Assembly: GCA_965221855.1 (NCBI GenBank)
Contig: CBDCSV010000006.1
Span: 496,001 to 560,000 of the forward strand
DNA length: 64,000 nucleotides
Direction: 5' to 3'
Origin: JAJDXO01 sp965221855
GTDB taxonomy: Bacteria; Pseudomonadota; Alphaproteobacteria; Rhodospirillales; UBA2165
Part shown: positions 54,319 through 63,312 of the stretch, in pieces
Layout: the number at the start of each line of letters is the position of its first letter
Numbering within the stretch: position 1 is the stretch's first letter
Position numbers and translations under genes: made by a program
Notes under the pieces: generated by a model
What the model saw: the letters and a program-made list of their open reading frames with translations, nothing else
Told to the model about the DNA's origin: nothing
Database searches by the model: none

Positions 54319-54571
54319 TAAGAGGTGAGGGTGATGTGAAATTCCCCCTCAGCCGGCGCCGGGTAGGCGCCGCGCCGTTGCGGGGAATTCCGGTTTGCGC
54401 CTCATGGAGCAGGCGATTAATGTGCCCGGCATCCCGCGCCTCCCGCGGGTATTCTTTTGCCGCCGCGGTTGCCGCCGGAAGGCTGACCGTGAGCGGCGGG
54501 GGCGTACGGGAAAACCGGCACGGGACCGGGGTTCGGACCGCATCCCGGGGGACGACAGAGGAGACGCCGTC

Positions 54572-55504
54572 TTGGAGGACTTCCTGAGCCAGTTCGACTG
54601 GACCATCTACTGGTTCATGTTTCCCGTCGGAATCATGGTCGCGACCTCGGCCATGCTGTCGGGGATCGGCGGCGCGGCCATGTTCACGCCGCTGTTTCTG
54701 ATCATTTTTCCGCTCATTGGCCCCGAATATCCGTTTCCGTCCATCGCCGCCGCCATCGGCGTTGCGCTGTTCACGGAAACCTTCGGGTTTTCATCCGGTT
54801 TCGTCGGCTACTACCGCAAGAAACTGATCGATTTCAAAAGCGCCGTCCCGTTCATCGCCGTCGGCGTTCCCATCGCCATCGCCGGCGCCATCCTGCTCAC
54901 TCAGTTGAAGGAGTTCGAGGATGCGCTCCGCGGCGCCTATGCGCTGCTGATGCTGATCATCGCCTGGGAAATCCTGAAGCTCCACGCGCCGCCGCCGGAG
55001 ATCTCCGACGACGCCACCGAAGACCCGGACGGGGGCGCCGACGGGTCCGTCAGGCCGATCCGCGAAGTGACCGACCGCACCGGCCGCACATACCGGTATC
55101 GCCAGCCCAGACAGGGCAAGGGCGCGGCGGCCACGGGCATCGGCGGGTTCCTGACCGGATTGCTGGGCGTCGGCATCGGCGAGGTGGTGATGCCCCAGCT
55201 GGTGAAGCGCAACCACGTGCCGGTGCCGGTGGCGGCGGCGACATCGGTGTTCATCGTGATCGTCGTGGTGGCCTCGGCCTCGTTCACCCAGATCTCGGCC
55301 CTGGTCGCCGAAGGCGGCATGAAGGCGGTGCCGTGGAACGCATTGGTCTACATGATCCCGGGCGTCATCATCGGCGGGCAGATCGGTCCCTGGCTCCAGG
55401 GCCGCATCGCCCAGCGCACCATGGAGAAGGCCATCGCCTACCTGTTCCTGGTGATCGGCGTCGCCATGGGCTGGATCGTGTTGAAGAATTTATTCTTCGC
55501 CTAG
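54572..55504 (+). CDS. TauE/SafE-family membrane exporter
   Basis: A 310-aa protein from TTG 54572 (AGAGGAG upstream); longer readings extend into repeat DNA. About eight helices in two halves, with a cytoplasmic loop rich in Asp/Arg near 145-185. SGIGGAAMFTPLFL and GFLTGLLGVGIGEVVMPQLV are the paired family motifs. Relatives export sulfite, sulfoacetate or organic acids. The last codons (LKNLFFA) belong to the first unit of a tandem repeat that continues past the stop. Confidence 0.82.
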   Translation: MEDFLSQFDWTIYWFMFPVGIMVATSAMLSGIGGAAMFTPLFLIIFPLIGPEYPFPSIAAAIGVALFTETFGFSSGFVGYYRKKLIDFKSAVPFIAVGVPIAIAGAILLTQLKEFEDALRGAYALLMLIIAWEILKLHAPPPEISDDATEDPDGGADGSVRPIREVTDRTGRTYRYRQPRQGKGAAATGIGGFLTGLLGVGIGEVVMPQLVKRNHVPVPVAAATSVFIVIVVVASASFTQISALVAEGGMKAVPWNALVYMIPGVIIGGQIGPWLQGRIAQRTMEKAIAYLFLVIGVAMGWIVLKNLFFA

Positions 55505-55559
55505 ACGTGAAGAATTTATTCTTCGCCTAGACGTGAAGAATTTATTCTTCGCCTAGATG
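55482..55559 (+). repeat. Three 26-bp tandem repeats over the end of the TauE/SafE gene
   Basis: Each unit holds the palindrome GAAGAATTTATTCTTC followed by GCCTAGACG. The first unit encodes the gene's last residues and stop; a fourth unit has decayed. Confidence 0.9.
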
Positions 55560-55578
55560 TGAAGAACGTGATGTTCGG

Positions 55579-56169
55579 TTAGATCGGTTCCCCGTCGACC
55601 ACCACGAAGCGGGCGCAGGCGATGGTCGAGTGCCCGTAGGCGTTGATGAACTCATCCTCGACCGTGGTGTGGACCGCCGGATAGATGGGCCTCAGCGCGT
55701 CGTTTTCCTCGAACGACACCTGCGCGAGGGTCTCGGCCAGGATGGTGCCGAGCCCTTCGTTTTTCTTGCCCCCGCCGTTGGAGGACGGGGTGTTGAAGAT
55801 GCCCTCGCTGAGGTACGGCTCGTCCGCCGCGATGACGTTCCGCACCCGCTCGGTGATCTCGTCGAGGAAGGGCATCTCGCCCCGCTCATTGGCCTGATAG
55901 CGCATTTCCTCATGGAACGCCTCCATAGCTTCCGGCACCTTCTCGCCCCGCACCTCGCGGAACATAAGTTCGCCCAAGGCCACGAACCAGGTGAGCTTGA
56001 ACCGGTTGACGTTGCTGGGCGTCACCAGGGTCGGGTTGAAGCCGCCGTCCAATTCCTTGGTCAGGCGGACCACCCGGTTGAGGGCCAGATCGCCGATCTC
56101 GTCGAAGAGTTCGAACAAGCCGTCGATCATGCGCTCGACGCCGATCTCGATATCCTGCTTCTCGGCCAA
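55579..56169 (-). CDS. Hypothetical protein, 196 aa
   Basis: An acidic soluble protein starting MAEKQDIEIGVERMIDGLFEL. No signal peptide or membrane helix. ELDGGFNPTLVTPSNVNRF and TTVEDEFINAYGHSTIACARF look conserved in style, but I recognise no family. Convergent with the TauE/SafE gene; its start is 24 nt from the tRNA-Gly 3' end on the same strand, so it may be transcribed with the tRNA. Confidence 0.65.
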   Translation of the reverse strand: MAEKQDIEIGVERMIDGLFELFDEIGDLALNRVVRLTKELDGGFNPTLVTPSNVNRFKLTWFVALGELMFREVRGEKVPEAMEAFHEEMRYQANERGEMPFLDEITERVRNVIAADEPYLSEGIFNTPSSNGGGKKNEGLGTILAETLAQVSFEENDALRPIYPAVHTTVEDEFINAYGHSTIACARFVVVDGEPI

Positions 56170-56192
56170 TGCTTCCTCGCGGGTAACGGGAT

Positions 56193-56266
56193 TGGAGCGG
56201 GTGAAGGGAATCGAACCCTCATCTAAAGCTTGGGAAGCTTTCGTTCTGCCATTGAACTACACCCGC
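56193..56266 (-). tRNA. tRNA-Gly (anticodon CCC)
   Basis: The minus strand reads GCGGGTG acceptor, GTTCAATGGCAGAAC D-arm, AAAGC-TTCCCAA-GCTTT anticodon arm, GAGGG-TTCGATT-CCCTT T-arm, CACCCGC, T, CCA. All stems pair, and the CCA end is encoded. The loop places CCC at positions 34-36. Confidence 0.95.
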
Positions 56267-56335
56267 GCCCGGGCTCGCCCGTTTTAAGGGATCGATGGGA
56301 AGCGGGCAAGATTTTGGGGCGCGGCCGGCCCGTTG

Positions 56336-56407
56336 ACACCCCCGCTAACACCCCCGCTAACACCCCCGCTAACACCCCCGCTAACACCCCCGCTAACACC
56401 CCCGCTA
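56336..56407. repeat. Six 12-bp tandem repeats
   Basis: ACACCCCCGCTA six times, then half a unit, ending about 70 bp before the radical SAM gene. Confidence 0.95.
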
Positions 56408-56484
56408 ACACCCTTGTGACTTGGCCGGCCGTCGGGCGTAGGCTATGCAACGCCCGAACAACAAAACCTCCCAGCAATTAAGGC

Positions 56485-57459
56485 GTGCGTTTTCATATGC
56501 CGGATTCGGAGTTTTTCGCCGCCCCGCCGCTCGATCCCCGGAAATTCAGACACCCGGATGTCACCGCCGGCGGGGAGACCCGTGCCGCCGTCCATCTCGC
56601 CAAGCTGCGGACGCTGTGGTTCAACACCGGCTCGCTCTGCAATCTCGACTGTGTGAGCTGCTATATGGAATCGAGCCCGGTCAACGACCGGCTGGCCTAC
56701 ATCACCGCCGACGAGGCGGCGGCCTATCTGGACGAGATCCGCGATACCCGCCTGCCGGTGGAGGAGATCGGGTTTACCGGCGGCGAGCCGTTCATGAACC
56801 CCGACTTCATCGGCATGCTCGAACTCGCCCTGTCGCGGGGGTTCAAGGCCCTGGTCCTGACCAACGCCATGAAACCCATGGCCCGCAAAAGGGACGAATT
56901 GCTGCGGTTGAAGGCGGGCTACGGCGGCGAACTGTCGATCCGGGTTTCCATCGACCACCCGACGCGGGAGCATCACGAGGCGCTTCGCGGGCCGGAAAGC
57001 TGGGGCCCGATGATCGACGGCGTCAAATGGCTGGGCGGGAACGGGTTCAACCTCGCCATCGCCGGCCGGACCCGGTGGAAGGAGACCGAAGACCGGGCGC
57101 GGCGGGCCTACGCGAGACTGTTCGCCGAATTGGGGATCGGCGTCGATGCGTCGGACCCCGTCGCCCTGGTGCTGTTCCCGGAAATGGACGAGACCCTGGA
57201 CGTGCCGGAGATCACCGCCGCCTGCTGGGACATCCTGGGCGTTCATCCCGATCACATGATGTGCGCCACCTCGCGCATGGTGATCAAGCGCAAGGGCGCC
57301 GAGGCACCCATCGTCGCGCCCTGCACGCTGTTGCCCTACGACACCCGGTTCGAAATGGGCGGCACGCTGGCTGACGCCGCCGGGGCGGTAAAACTCAACC
57401 ATCCCCACTGCGCCCGGTTCTGTGTCCTCGGCGGCGGCGCCTGCTCCGTCCGGCAATAG
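56485..57459 (+). CDS. Radical SAM protein
   Basis: A 324-aa enzyme. The 4Fe-4S cluster cysteines are C52, C56 and C59 in LCNLDCVSCYM. IGFTGGEPFMNPDF is the GGE motif that binds SAM. The C-terminal segment HCARFCVLGGGACSV has further cysteines suggesting a second cluster, as in SPASM or twitch proteins. ATG 56497 (MPDSEFFAAPP) is an alternative start. No substrate peptide or partner lies next to it. Confidence 0.88.
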   Translation: MRFHMPDSEFFAAPPLDPRKFRHPDVTAGGETRAAVHLAKLRTLWFNTGSLCNLDCVSCYMESSPVNDRLAYITADEAAAYLDEIRDTRLPVEEIGFTGGEPFMNPDFIGMLELALSRGFKALVLTNAMKPMARKRDELLRLKAGYGGELSIRVSIDHPTREHHEALRGPESWGPMIDGVKWLGGNGFNLAIAGRTRWKETEDRARRAYARLFAELGIGVDASDPVALVLFPEMDETLDVPEITAACWDILGVHPDHMMCATSRMVIKRKGAEAPIVAPCTLLPYDTRFEMGGTLADAAGAVKLNHPHCARFCVLGGGACSVRQ

Positions 57460-57598
57460 GCCCATGGACCCGGGGCGGATCGTCCCGCCGCAAAATTACC
57501 CCGACTTCGCCACACGACCGCCGCAATTCGCCACCGGATAGCCATACTCGGCGGCGACGCTCTCCCCGATGGCAACCACCCGGATTGGGGAGAAACCG

Positions 57599-58534
57599 AT
57601 GAAACGATTTCGGAAACTGGCCGCCGCCGGCGGTCTCGCCGTGGTCTTGAGCGCCTGCGGCATCGTCGACAATCACGCCGAACTCCGGGCCCTGACGCCG
57701 CCCGACGACGGGTTCGCCGGTACGCTCGCCGCGGAACTCAAGAAGTTCGCGGTCTACGAACTCGACGACATGCGCGATCTGATCGACGGTATGCATTTCG
57801 GCGAGAAGGCAAAGCGGGCCGCCGCGGGCGACCCGGTCGAGCCGGAACGCATCGAGGATTGGCGTCTGCCCAAGCCGGCGGCGCGGCAGCTATCCGATGG
57901 CCGGGCACGGCTGATGGCGGTTCTCGGCGGCGGCGCCCGGCAGTCGGAGCCGGTGACCGCGGCTGTCGCCATCGCCCGTTTCGATTGCTGGATCGAGCAG
58001 CAGGAGGAGAACTGGCAGTGGGCCCATATCGCCGCCTGCCGGGACGGGTTCTTCGCCACGCTGACCGAGCTCGAGGGCAATATCATCCTGTCCTTGGGCG
58101 GCGCGCCGCGAGAGCCGGCAGCGGGAGCCGGCACGGCGCCCGGCATCACCCCGGTCAACCGGCCGGCCGTGCCGGAAATCCCGTTCGCGCCCCGGGCCTT
58201 CACCATGCACTTCGAGTTCGACAGCGCGCGGATCGCCGGGGACGACAAGGTTGTCCTCCGCCGGGCGCTGGAGACCCTCCGGGCAGGCGCCGATACCACC
58301 ATCGTGCTTGCCGGCCATGCCGACCGCGCCGGCCCCGGCTGGTACAACGACGGCCTTTCCGAAAGGCGCGCGTTGGCCGTGAAACGGGCGCTGATCGCCG
58401 CCGGGGTCGATGCGGAGGCCATCACCGTCAAATTCTTCGGTGAACGCCGGCCCCGGATCGTGACCGCCGACGGGCTTCGCGAGCGCCGAAACCGGCGGGT
58501 GGAGATTGTCATCGGCCGGGCGGCGGCCCTCTAG
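57599..58534 (+). CDS. OmpA-family lipoprotein
   Basis: A 311-aa protein from ATG 57599 (GGGGAG upstream). The lipobox LSAC lies at about residue 20, so it is lipid-anchored. A helical middle is followed by a proline-rich hinge near 185 and a C-terminal OmpA-like peptidoglycan-binding domain (FEFDSARI, LAGHADRAGPGWYNDGLSER, RRNRRVEI). It probably ties the outer membrane to peptidoglycan. Confidence 0.85.
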   Translation: MKRFRKLAAAGGLAVVLSACGIVDNHAELRALTPPDDGFAGTLAAELKKFAVYELDDMRDLIDGMHFGEKAKRAAAGDPVEPERIEDWRLPKPAARQLSDGRARLMAVLGGGARQSEPVTAAVAIARFDCWIEQQEENWQWAHIAACRDGFFATLTELEGNIILSLGGAPREPAAGAGTAPGITPVNRPAVPEIPFAPRAFTMHFEFDSARIAGDDKVVLRRALETLRAGADTTIVLAGHADRAGPGWYNDGLSERRALAVKRALIAAGVDAEAITVKFFGERRPRIVTADGLRERRNRRVEIVIGRAAAL

Positions 58535-58648
58535 CCAACCCGGTTGCTTCGGCCGGACATCCGCCCGGTTTCCGCCGCGCGGGTGTTCGCCGTGTCCGGT
58601 TTTCCCGTGCTGGTTTAGGGCGTTTCGGCATGTTAAAATGGACCTGAA

Positions 58649-59068
58649 ATGAGAAAGACCATCGCAGACGATCCGATGTACCAGGAAACCACCAAGGCGA
58701 TCACCATCACGGTGGAGCCCAACTATCTCGACGACGAGTCGGAGCCGGACGATTTCCACTTCGTCTGGGCCTACCACATCACCATCGAGAACAACGGCGG
58801 CGAGACCGTTCAGCTGTTGCGGCGGCGCTGGCACATCACCGATTCCAACGGCAACGTCCAGGAAGTCCGGGGCGAGGGCGTGGTCGGTGAACAACCCATC
58901 CTGGAGCCCGGCGAGAGCTTTGAATATACCTCCGGCGCGCCCCTTTCGACGCCGTCCGGGTTCATGGTCGGATCGTACCTGATGATCTCGGAGAACGGCG
59001 CCACCTTCGATGTTTCGGTGCCGGCATTCTCCCTGGATTCCCCTTATCAGCCCTCGGCGGTAAACTGA
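58649..59068 (+). CDS. apaG: ApaG domain protein
   Basis: A 139-aa single-domain beta-sandwich protein. VWAYHITIENNGGETVQLLRRRWHITDSNG and GEGVVGEQPILEPGESFEYTSG are the family core. ApaG is linked to Co/Mg homeostasis and diadenosine tetraphosphate in enterobacteria; its biochemical role is not settled. Normal length. Confidence 0.95.
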   Translation: MRKTIADDPMYQETTKAITITVEPNYLDDESEPDDFHFVWAYHITIENNGGETVQLLRRRWHITDSNGNVQEVRGEGVVGEQPILEPGESFEYTSGAPLSTPSGFMVGSYLMISENGATFDVSVPAFSLDSPYQPSAVN

Positions 59069-59214
59069 GTTCGGCCGGGATTTGCGGGCGGCCGGTTCGG
59101 AGCGCGCAACCTGCCGTACGTTGTGTACGTCTTTCCAATGGCAATCCTGTCGTCTAGATTGGGCGCAAATTTGCGTTTGACCGGCCAAAAACCGGGCCGG
59201 GTGAGGAACAGGCC

Positions 59215-59847
59215 GTGAATGTAGAGAAGAAAATCGCCACGCCGGACCAGGGTTCGGCGGATGCCGAACGCCCCTCCCGCCAAGAGGCGGAGGAGGCCGT
59301 CCGCACGCTGATCCGCTGGGCCGGAGACGATCCGGACCGCGACGGCCTGCTCGGGACGCCTGATCGGGTTGTCCGCGCCTATGAGGAATATTTCGCCGGA
59401 TATGGCGAGGACCCGGAAGACCTGCTCGGCCGGACCTTCGATGAAACCGAGGGCTACGACGAGATCGTGGTCCTCAAGGACATCCCGTTTGCCTCCCACT
59501 GTGAACACCACATCGCGCCGATGATCGGCAAGGCGCACGTGGCCTATATTCCGGACAAACGGGTGGTCGGCATCTCCAAGATGGCGCGGCTGGTGGAGGC
59601 GTACGCCCGGCGGCTGCAAATCCAGGAAAAACTCACCGCGCAGATCGCCAATACCATGGACGACGTGCTGCAGCCCAAGGGTGTCGCGGTGGTGGTCGAG
59701 GCCTACCACGAGTGCATGACCACGCGCGGTATCGACAAACCCGGCGTTAGCCTGGTGACCAGCCGGATGCTGGGTGCGTTCCGCGACAATCTCGCCACCC
59801 GGCGGGAATTCCTCGCCATGATCAGCGAAACCTCTCGTATTAGCTGA
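59215..59847 (+). CDS. folE: GTP cyclohydrolase I
   Basis: A 210-aa zinc enzyme opening the folate pathway by converting GTP to dihydroneopterin triphosphate. The start is GTG. Zinc ligands are in FASHCEHHIAPMIGKAHVAYIP (one cysteine, then histidine) and YHECMTTRG (second cysteine). VARLVEAYARRLQ-type sequence (MARLVEAYARRLQIQE) and the C-terminal RREFLAMI are standard. Confidence 0.96.
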   Translation: MNVEKKIATPDQGSADAERPSRQEAEEAVRTLIRWAGDDPDRDGLLGTPDRVVRAYEEYFAGYGEDPEDLLGRTFDETEGYDEIVVLKDIPFASHCEHHIAPMIGKAHVAYIPDKRVVGISKMARLVEAYARRLQIQEKLTAQIANTMDDVLQPKGVAVVVEAYHECMTTRGIDKPGVSLVTSRMLGAFRDNLATRREFLAMISETSRIS

Positions 59848-59997
59848 TTGATTTTTAAGGATTTTTCCCGATTTGGACGGCCTCCGGCTTGTTTCGGGGG
59901 CCGAATCGGTGTTTGATCCCGCCCGCTCCCGGCCCCAGGCCCGGGGGTGGCGCTCTATACGGGAAACCATGAGGGGCTTTCGAGGCCCGCACCGGCC

Positions 59998-61446
59998 GTG
60001 ATCGATTTCCGTCCCATATTTCTGGTGACCGGCGTGCTGCTCAGCACGCTGGGCTTGGTCATGCTGATACCCGCCGCGGTCGACGCGGCGGTTGGGAACC
60101 CCGATTGGCAGGTGTTCACCGTCGCCTCCGGCGTCACGCTGTTCATCGGCGTGGCGCTGGCGCTCACCAGCCGCACCGGCGGCGCTACTTTGAACGTGCG
60201 CCAGGCCTTCGTCATGACCACGCTGGTCTGGGTGGCGCTGACCGCTTTCGCCGCCTTGCCGTTCAAATTCTCCCAGCTCGATATGAGCTATACCGACGCT
60301 TTCTTCGAGGCCATGTCCGGCATCACCACCACCGGCGCGACCGTCGTGGCCGGCCTGGACGCGGCGCCGCCGGGGCTTCTCCTGTGGCGGGCGCTGCTGC
60401 AGTGGCTGGGCGGCATCGGCATCATCGTCATGGCCATCGCCATCCTGCCCATGCTGCGGGTCGGCGGCTTCCAGCTGTTCCGGATGGAAAGTTCGGACCC
60501 GTCGGAAAAGGCGCTGCCCCGTGCGGCCCAGGTGGCGGTGTGGATTTCGTTCATCTATGTCGGCCTGACGGTGATCTGGGCCGGCGCCCTGTGGCTCGCC
60601 GGGATGAGCGGTTTCGATGCGGTGGCCCACGCCATGACCACCATCGCCACCGGCGGCTATTCGACCCGCGACGGCTCCATCGGCCATTTCGATTCCGCCA
60701 CCGTCGACGTGGTCATCACGCTCGGCATGGTGGTCGGCAGCCTGCCCTTCGTGCTCTATCTGGGGGCCCTGCAGGGCCAGCCCCTGGCGCTGTTCCGGGA
60801 TTCCCAGGTGCAGTGGTTCCTGGTGGTGGTCGGCCTGATCATCGTTATCGTCGCCGGCTTCCTGTGGATCGGCAACGGGGTCGACCCCTTGCGCGCGCTC
60901 AGGTTCGGCGCCTTCAACGTGGTCTCGATCATGACCGGTACCGGTTACGCCACCGACGGTTACGACCAGTGGGGCCCATTCGCAGTGCCCCTGTTCTTCT
61001 TCATCATGTTCATCGGCGGCTGCGCCGGCTCGACCACCTGCGGGATCAAGATCTTCCGGTTTCAGGTGCTGTACGCCTCGGCCCGGGCCCAGTTCGCCCA
61101 TCTGGTGCAGCCCCACGGGGTGTTCGTGCCCTATTACAACCGCCGTCCGATCCCCGAGGATGTGATCGCGTCGGTGCTGTCGTTCTTCTTCGTCTTCGGC
61201 ATGACCTTCACGGCGATTGCCGTCGCCCTGTCGTTTTTCGGCCTGGACTTCCTCACGGCGGTTTCGGCGGCCGGGTCGGCGATTTCCAACGTCGGTCCGG
61301 GCCTTGGTCCGGTGGTCGGCCCGGACGGCAACTATGCGAGCCTGCCGGACGGCGCCAAATGGGTGCTCTCGGCGGGGATGTTGCTGGGACGGCTCGAGCT
61401 GTTTACGGTCATGGTCCTGTTTACCCGCTCCTTCTGGAGAGCCTAG
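59998..61446 (+). CDS. trkH: Potassium uptake protein TrkH
   Basis: A potassium channel-like subunit of 482 aa. The four filter segments are visible: GITTTGATVV, TIATGGYSTR, IMTGTGYATDG and GSTTCGIKIF. I prefer GTG 59998, which gives the family-like start VIDFRPIFLV; GTG 59947 is upstream and in frame. TrkH works with the NAD-binding TrkA, absent from the window. Its stop overlaps argE by 1 nt. Confidence 0.92.
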   Translation: MIDFRPIFLVTGVLLSTLGLVMLIPAAVDAAVGNPDWQVFTVASGVTLFIGVALALTSRTGGATLNVRQAFVMTTLVWVALTAFAALPFKFSQLDMSYTDAFFEAMSGITTTGATVVAGLDAAPPGLLLWRALLQWLGGIGIIVMAIAILPMLRVGGFQLFRMESSDPSEKALPRAAQVAVWISFIYVGLTVIWAGALWLAGMSGFDAVAHAMTTIATGGYSTRDGSIGHFDSATVDVVITLGMVVGSLPFVLYLGALQGQPLALFRDSQVQWFLVVVGLIIVIVAGFLWIGNGVDPLRALRFGAFNVVSIMTGTGYATDGYDQWGPFAVPLFFFIMFIGGCAGSTTCGIKIFRFQVLYASARAQFAHLVQPHGVFVPYYNRRPIPEDVIASVLSFFFVFGMTFTAIAVALSFFGLDFLTAVSAAGSAISNVGPGLGPVVGPDGNYASLPDGAKWVLSAGMLLGRLELFTVMVLFTRSFWRA

Positions 61447-62624
61447 TGGACGCGCCCGCCGCCGCCTCATCGCAGGTCAAGGACATGCTGGCCAAGCTGG
61501 TCGGCTTCGATACCACGTCCCGGAATTCCAACCTTCAGCTGATCGATTTCGTCGAGGATTACCTCGCCGGATTCGGCATAGCCTCCCGGCGGGTGTTCTC
61601 CGACGAAAAGGACAAGGCCAACCTGTTCGCCACCATCGGACCCCGGGACGCGGCCGGCGGCGTGGTGCTGTCGGGCCATACGGATGTCGTCCCGGTGGAC
61701 GGCCAGGATTGGCAGACCGACCCGTTCGATCTCGCCGAGGCCGATGGGCGGCTGTGGGGGCGGGGCACCTGCGACATGAAGGGGTTCATCGCCGTGGCGC
61801 TCGCCCTGGTGCCGGAATTCCGGGCCCTCGATCTCAAGCGGCCGATACACCTTGCGTTCTCCTACGATGAGGAAGTGGGCTGCCTCGGCGCGCCGCGCCT
61901 CATCGAGGCGATGACCGCCAGCCTGCCGCCGTGCCACGCGGTGATCGTCGGTGAGCCGACGGATATGAAGGCCGTCGGGGCCCATCGGGGCATTGCGGCC
62001 TATGAGACCGCGGTCACCGGCCGGCCGGCCCATTCGTCCCAGCCCCAGGAAGGCGCCAACGCCATCGAGGCCGCGGCCCGGCTGATCGGTTATCTGACGG
62101 CGCGCCAGGCGGAGATGCGGGACAACCCGTCACCCATCGAGGCCGAGTTCTCGCCGCCGTTCGCGACGGTCAATGTGGGCATGATCGAGGGCGGCACCGC
62201 CACCAACATCATTGCGGAGCGTTGCAGTTTCCGCTGGGGGGTGCGCTCGGCCACCGGCGGGGCCGGGGAGGAATTGCGCGCCGGGCTCGGTGCTTTCGCA
62301 TCCGACGAAATACTGCCGGCCATGCGGGCGGTGGCGCCCGAGGCCGATGTTCAGACGTCCCTCGTCGCCGGTACGCCGCCGCTGGAGATGGACGGCGGCT
62401 CGGCGGCGGCCGAGCTCGTGCGGACGCTCACCGGCCAGAACGAGCTTGGCAGCGTCGCCTTCGCCGCCGAAGCCGGGCAGTTCGCCGAAGCTGGCATTCC
62501 GGCGGTGATCATGGGGCCGGGCTCCATCCTCCAGGCCCACAAGGCCGACGAATTCGTCGAACTGTCGCAGCTCGGCGAATGCGCCGGATTTTTGCGCAAG
62601 CTCGCCAACTGGTGCGCGGGGTAG
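61446..62624 (+). CDS. argE: Acetylornithine deacetylase
   Basis: A 392-aa metalloenzyme of the M20 family, producing ornithine. GTG 61446 shares a base with the trkH stop. Zinc ligands are in LSGHTDVVPVDGQDW, GRGTCDMKG (Asp), YDEEVGCLGA (Glu) and the late HKADEFVEL histidine. A dimerisation domain sits at about 180-290. Confidence 0.93.
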   Translation: MDAPAAASSQVKDMLAKLVGFDTTSRNSNLQLIDFVEDYLAGFGIASRRVFSDEKDKANLFATIGPRDAAGGVVLSGHTDVVPVDGQDWQTDPFDLAEADGRLWGRGTCDMKGFIAVALALVPEFRALDLKRPIHLAFSYDEEVGCLGAPRLIEAMTASLPPCHAVIVGEPTDMKAVGAHRGIAAYETAVTGRPAHSSQPQEGANAIEAAARLIGYLTARQAEMRDNPSPIEAEFSPPFATVNVGMIEGGTATNIIAERCSFRWGVRSATGGAGEELRAGLGAFASDEILPAMRAVAPEADVQTSLVAGTPPLEMDGGSAAAELVRTLTGQNELGSVAFAAEAGQFAEAGIPAVIMGPGSILQAHKADEFVELSQLGECAGFLRKLANWCAG

Positions 62625-62637
62625 CTAAACCGCAGGT

Positions 62638-63228
62638 CTAGAACAGACATTCGGCAAAGTGCCGGCGGATGGCTTTTTCCATCTCCTTGTCGAAGTCGGC
62701 CATCATTTTCTCGGTCATTTCGAACAGCTTCCGGTGCCGGTCGGCGATGGTGTCGTCTTCGCGGACGGTGATGACCCGTTCCGCCTTGGCCCGCGCCATG
62801 GCCCGGCGGATGCCGCGCTCGTCGCGAATCTCGACCTCCGCTTCCACCAGGCCTTCAAACCGCTGATCCACCTGTTTCTTGAACACCGCCGTCAGGCCGC
62901 CATCGACCTTCAGATCCTTTTGCAGAACCCGGGCCGCCAGGATGGTGAACCGCGCCGTCGCCCGGGTCGAGCCGGCGAGCCGCAAACGGTCCCGCGCCCA
63001 TTGGGTGAGGGCGAGCGCCGGGGAGGCGGGCAGGCCGGCGGTGACATCGTTGGGGGCCGGCGCGGGCGGAACCTGATCGACCTTGATATCCACCACCCGG
63101 AGGTCAAGCGGCTGGAGATGCCGGAAGGTGATCTGGGGGAAGCTCTGGACAGGCACCTCGGCCGCGCAGCCGGTGAGGATCAGCAACGCGGCGACGATCA
63201 CATGGCGATGCAATTTTCCCGGGATCAT
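62638..63228 (-). CDS. Hypothetical lipoprotein
   Basis: A 196-aa product from ATG 63228 (MIPGKLHRHVIVAALLILTG). The lipobox LTGC gives a lipid-anchored cysteine at residue 21. The rest is mixed alpha/beta with a basic/acidic helical C-terminus (DRHRKLFEMTEKMMADFDKE). Upstream in-frame ATG 63264 would hide the signal. No family assigned. Convergent with argE. Confidence 0.75.
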   Translation of the reverse strand: MIPGKLHRHVIVAALLILTGCAAEVPVQSFPQITFRHLQPLDLRVVDIKVDQVPPAPAPNDVTAGLPASPALALTQWARDRLRLAGSTRATARFTILAARVLQKDLKVDGGLTAVFKKQVDQRFEGLVEAEVEIRDERGIRRAMARAKAERVITVREDDTIADRHRKLFEMTEKMMADFDKEMEKAIRRHFAECLF

Positions 63229-63312
63229 GAGTCCATGGTCGCACTCCGCCGCCTTTCCGATCAAGGGCCAAGGCCGGCGCGCATGACGGTTCGGTGACGA
63301 TCCGCCAAATCC

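Larger units (their letters stand above)
54077..54571. other. Repeat-rich region between frmA and the TauE/SafE gene
   Basis: No gene. It holds both intergenic repeat types found near 28.2 kb, and a smaller hairpin (CCCTC/GAGGG, about 54233-54257). Confidence 0.5.

Noticed and set aside
56336..56413. CRISPR-like array
   Set aside because: Head-to-tail 12-bp repeats without spacers and no cas genes.
60105..62624. An 839-codon frame fused to argE
   Set aside because: The first half is trkH in the wrong frame; argE has its own GTG overlapping the trkH stop.
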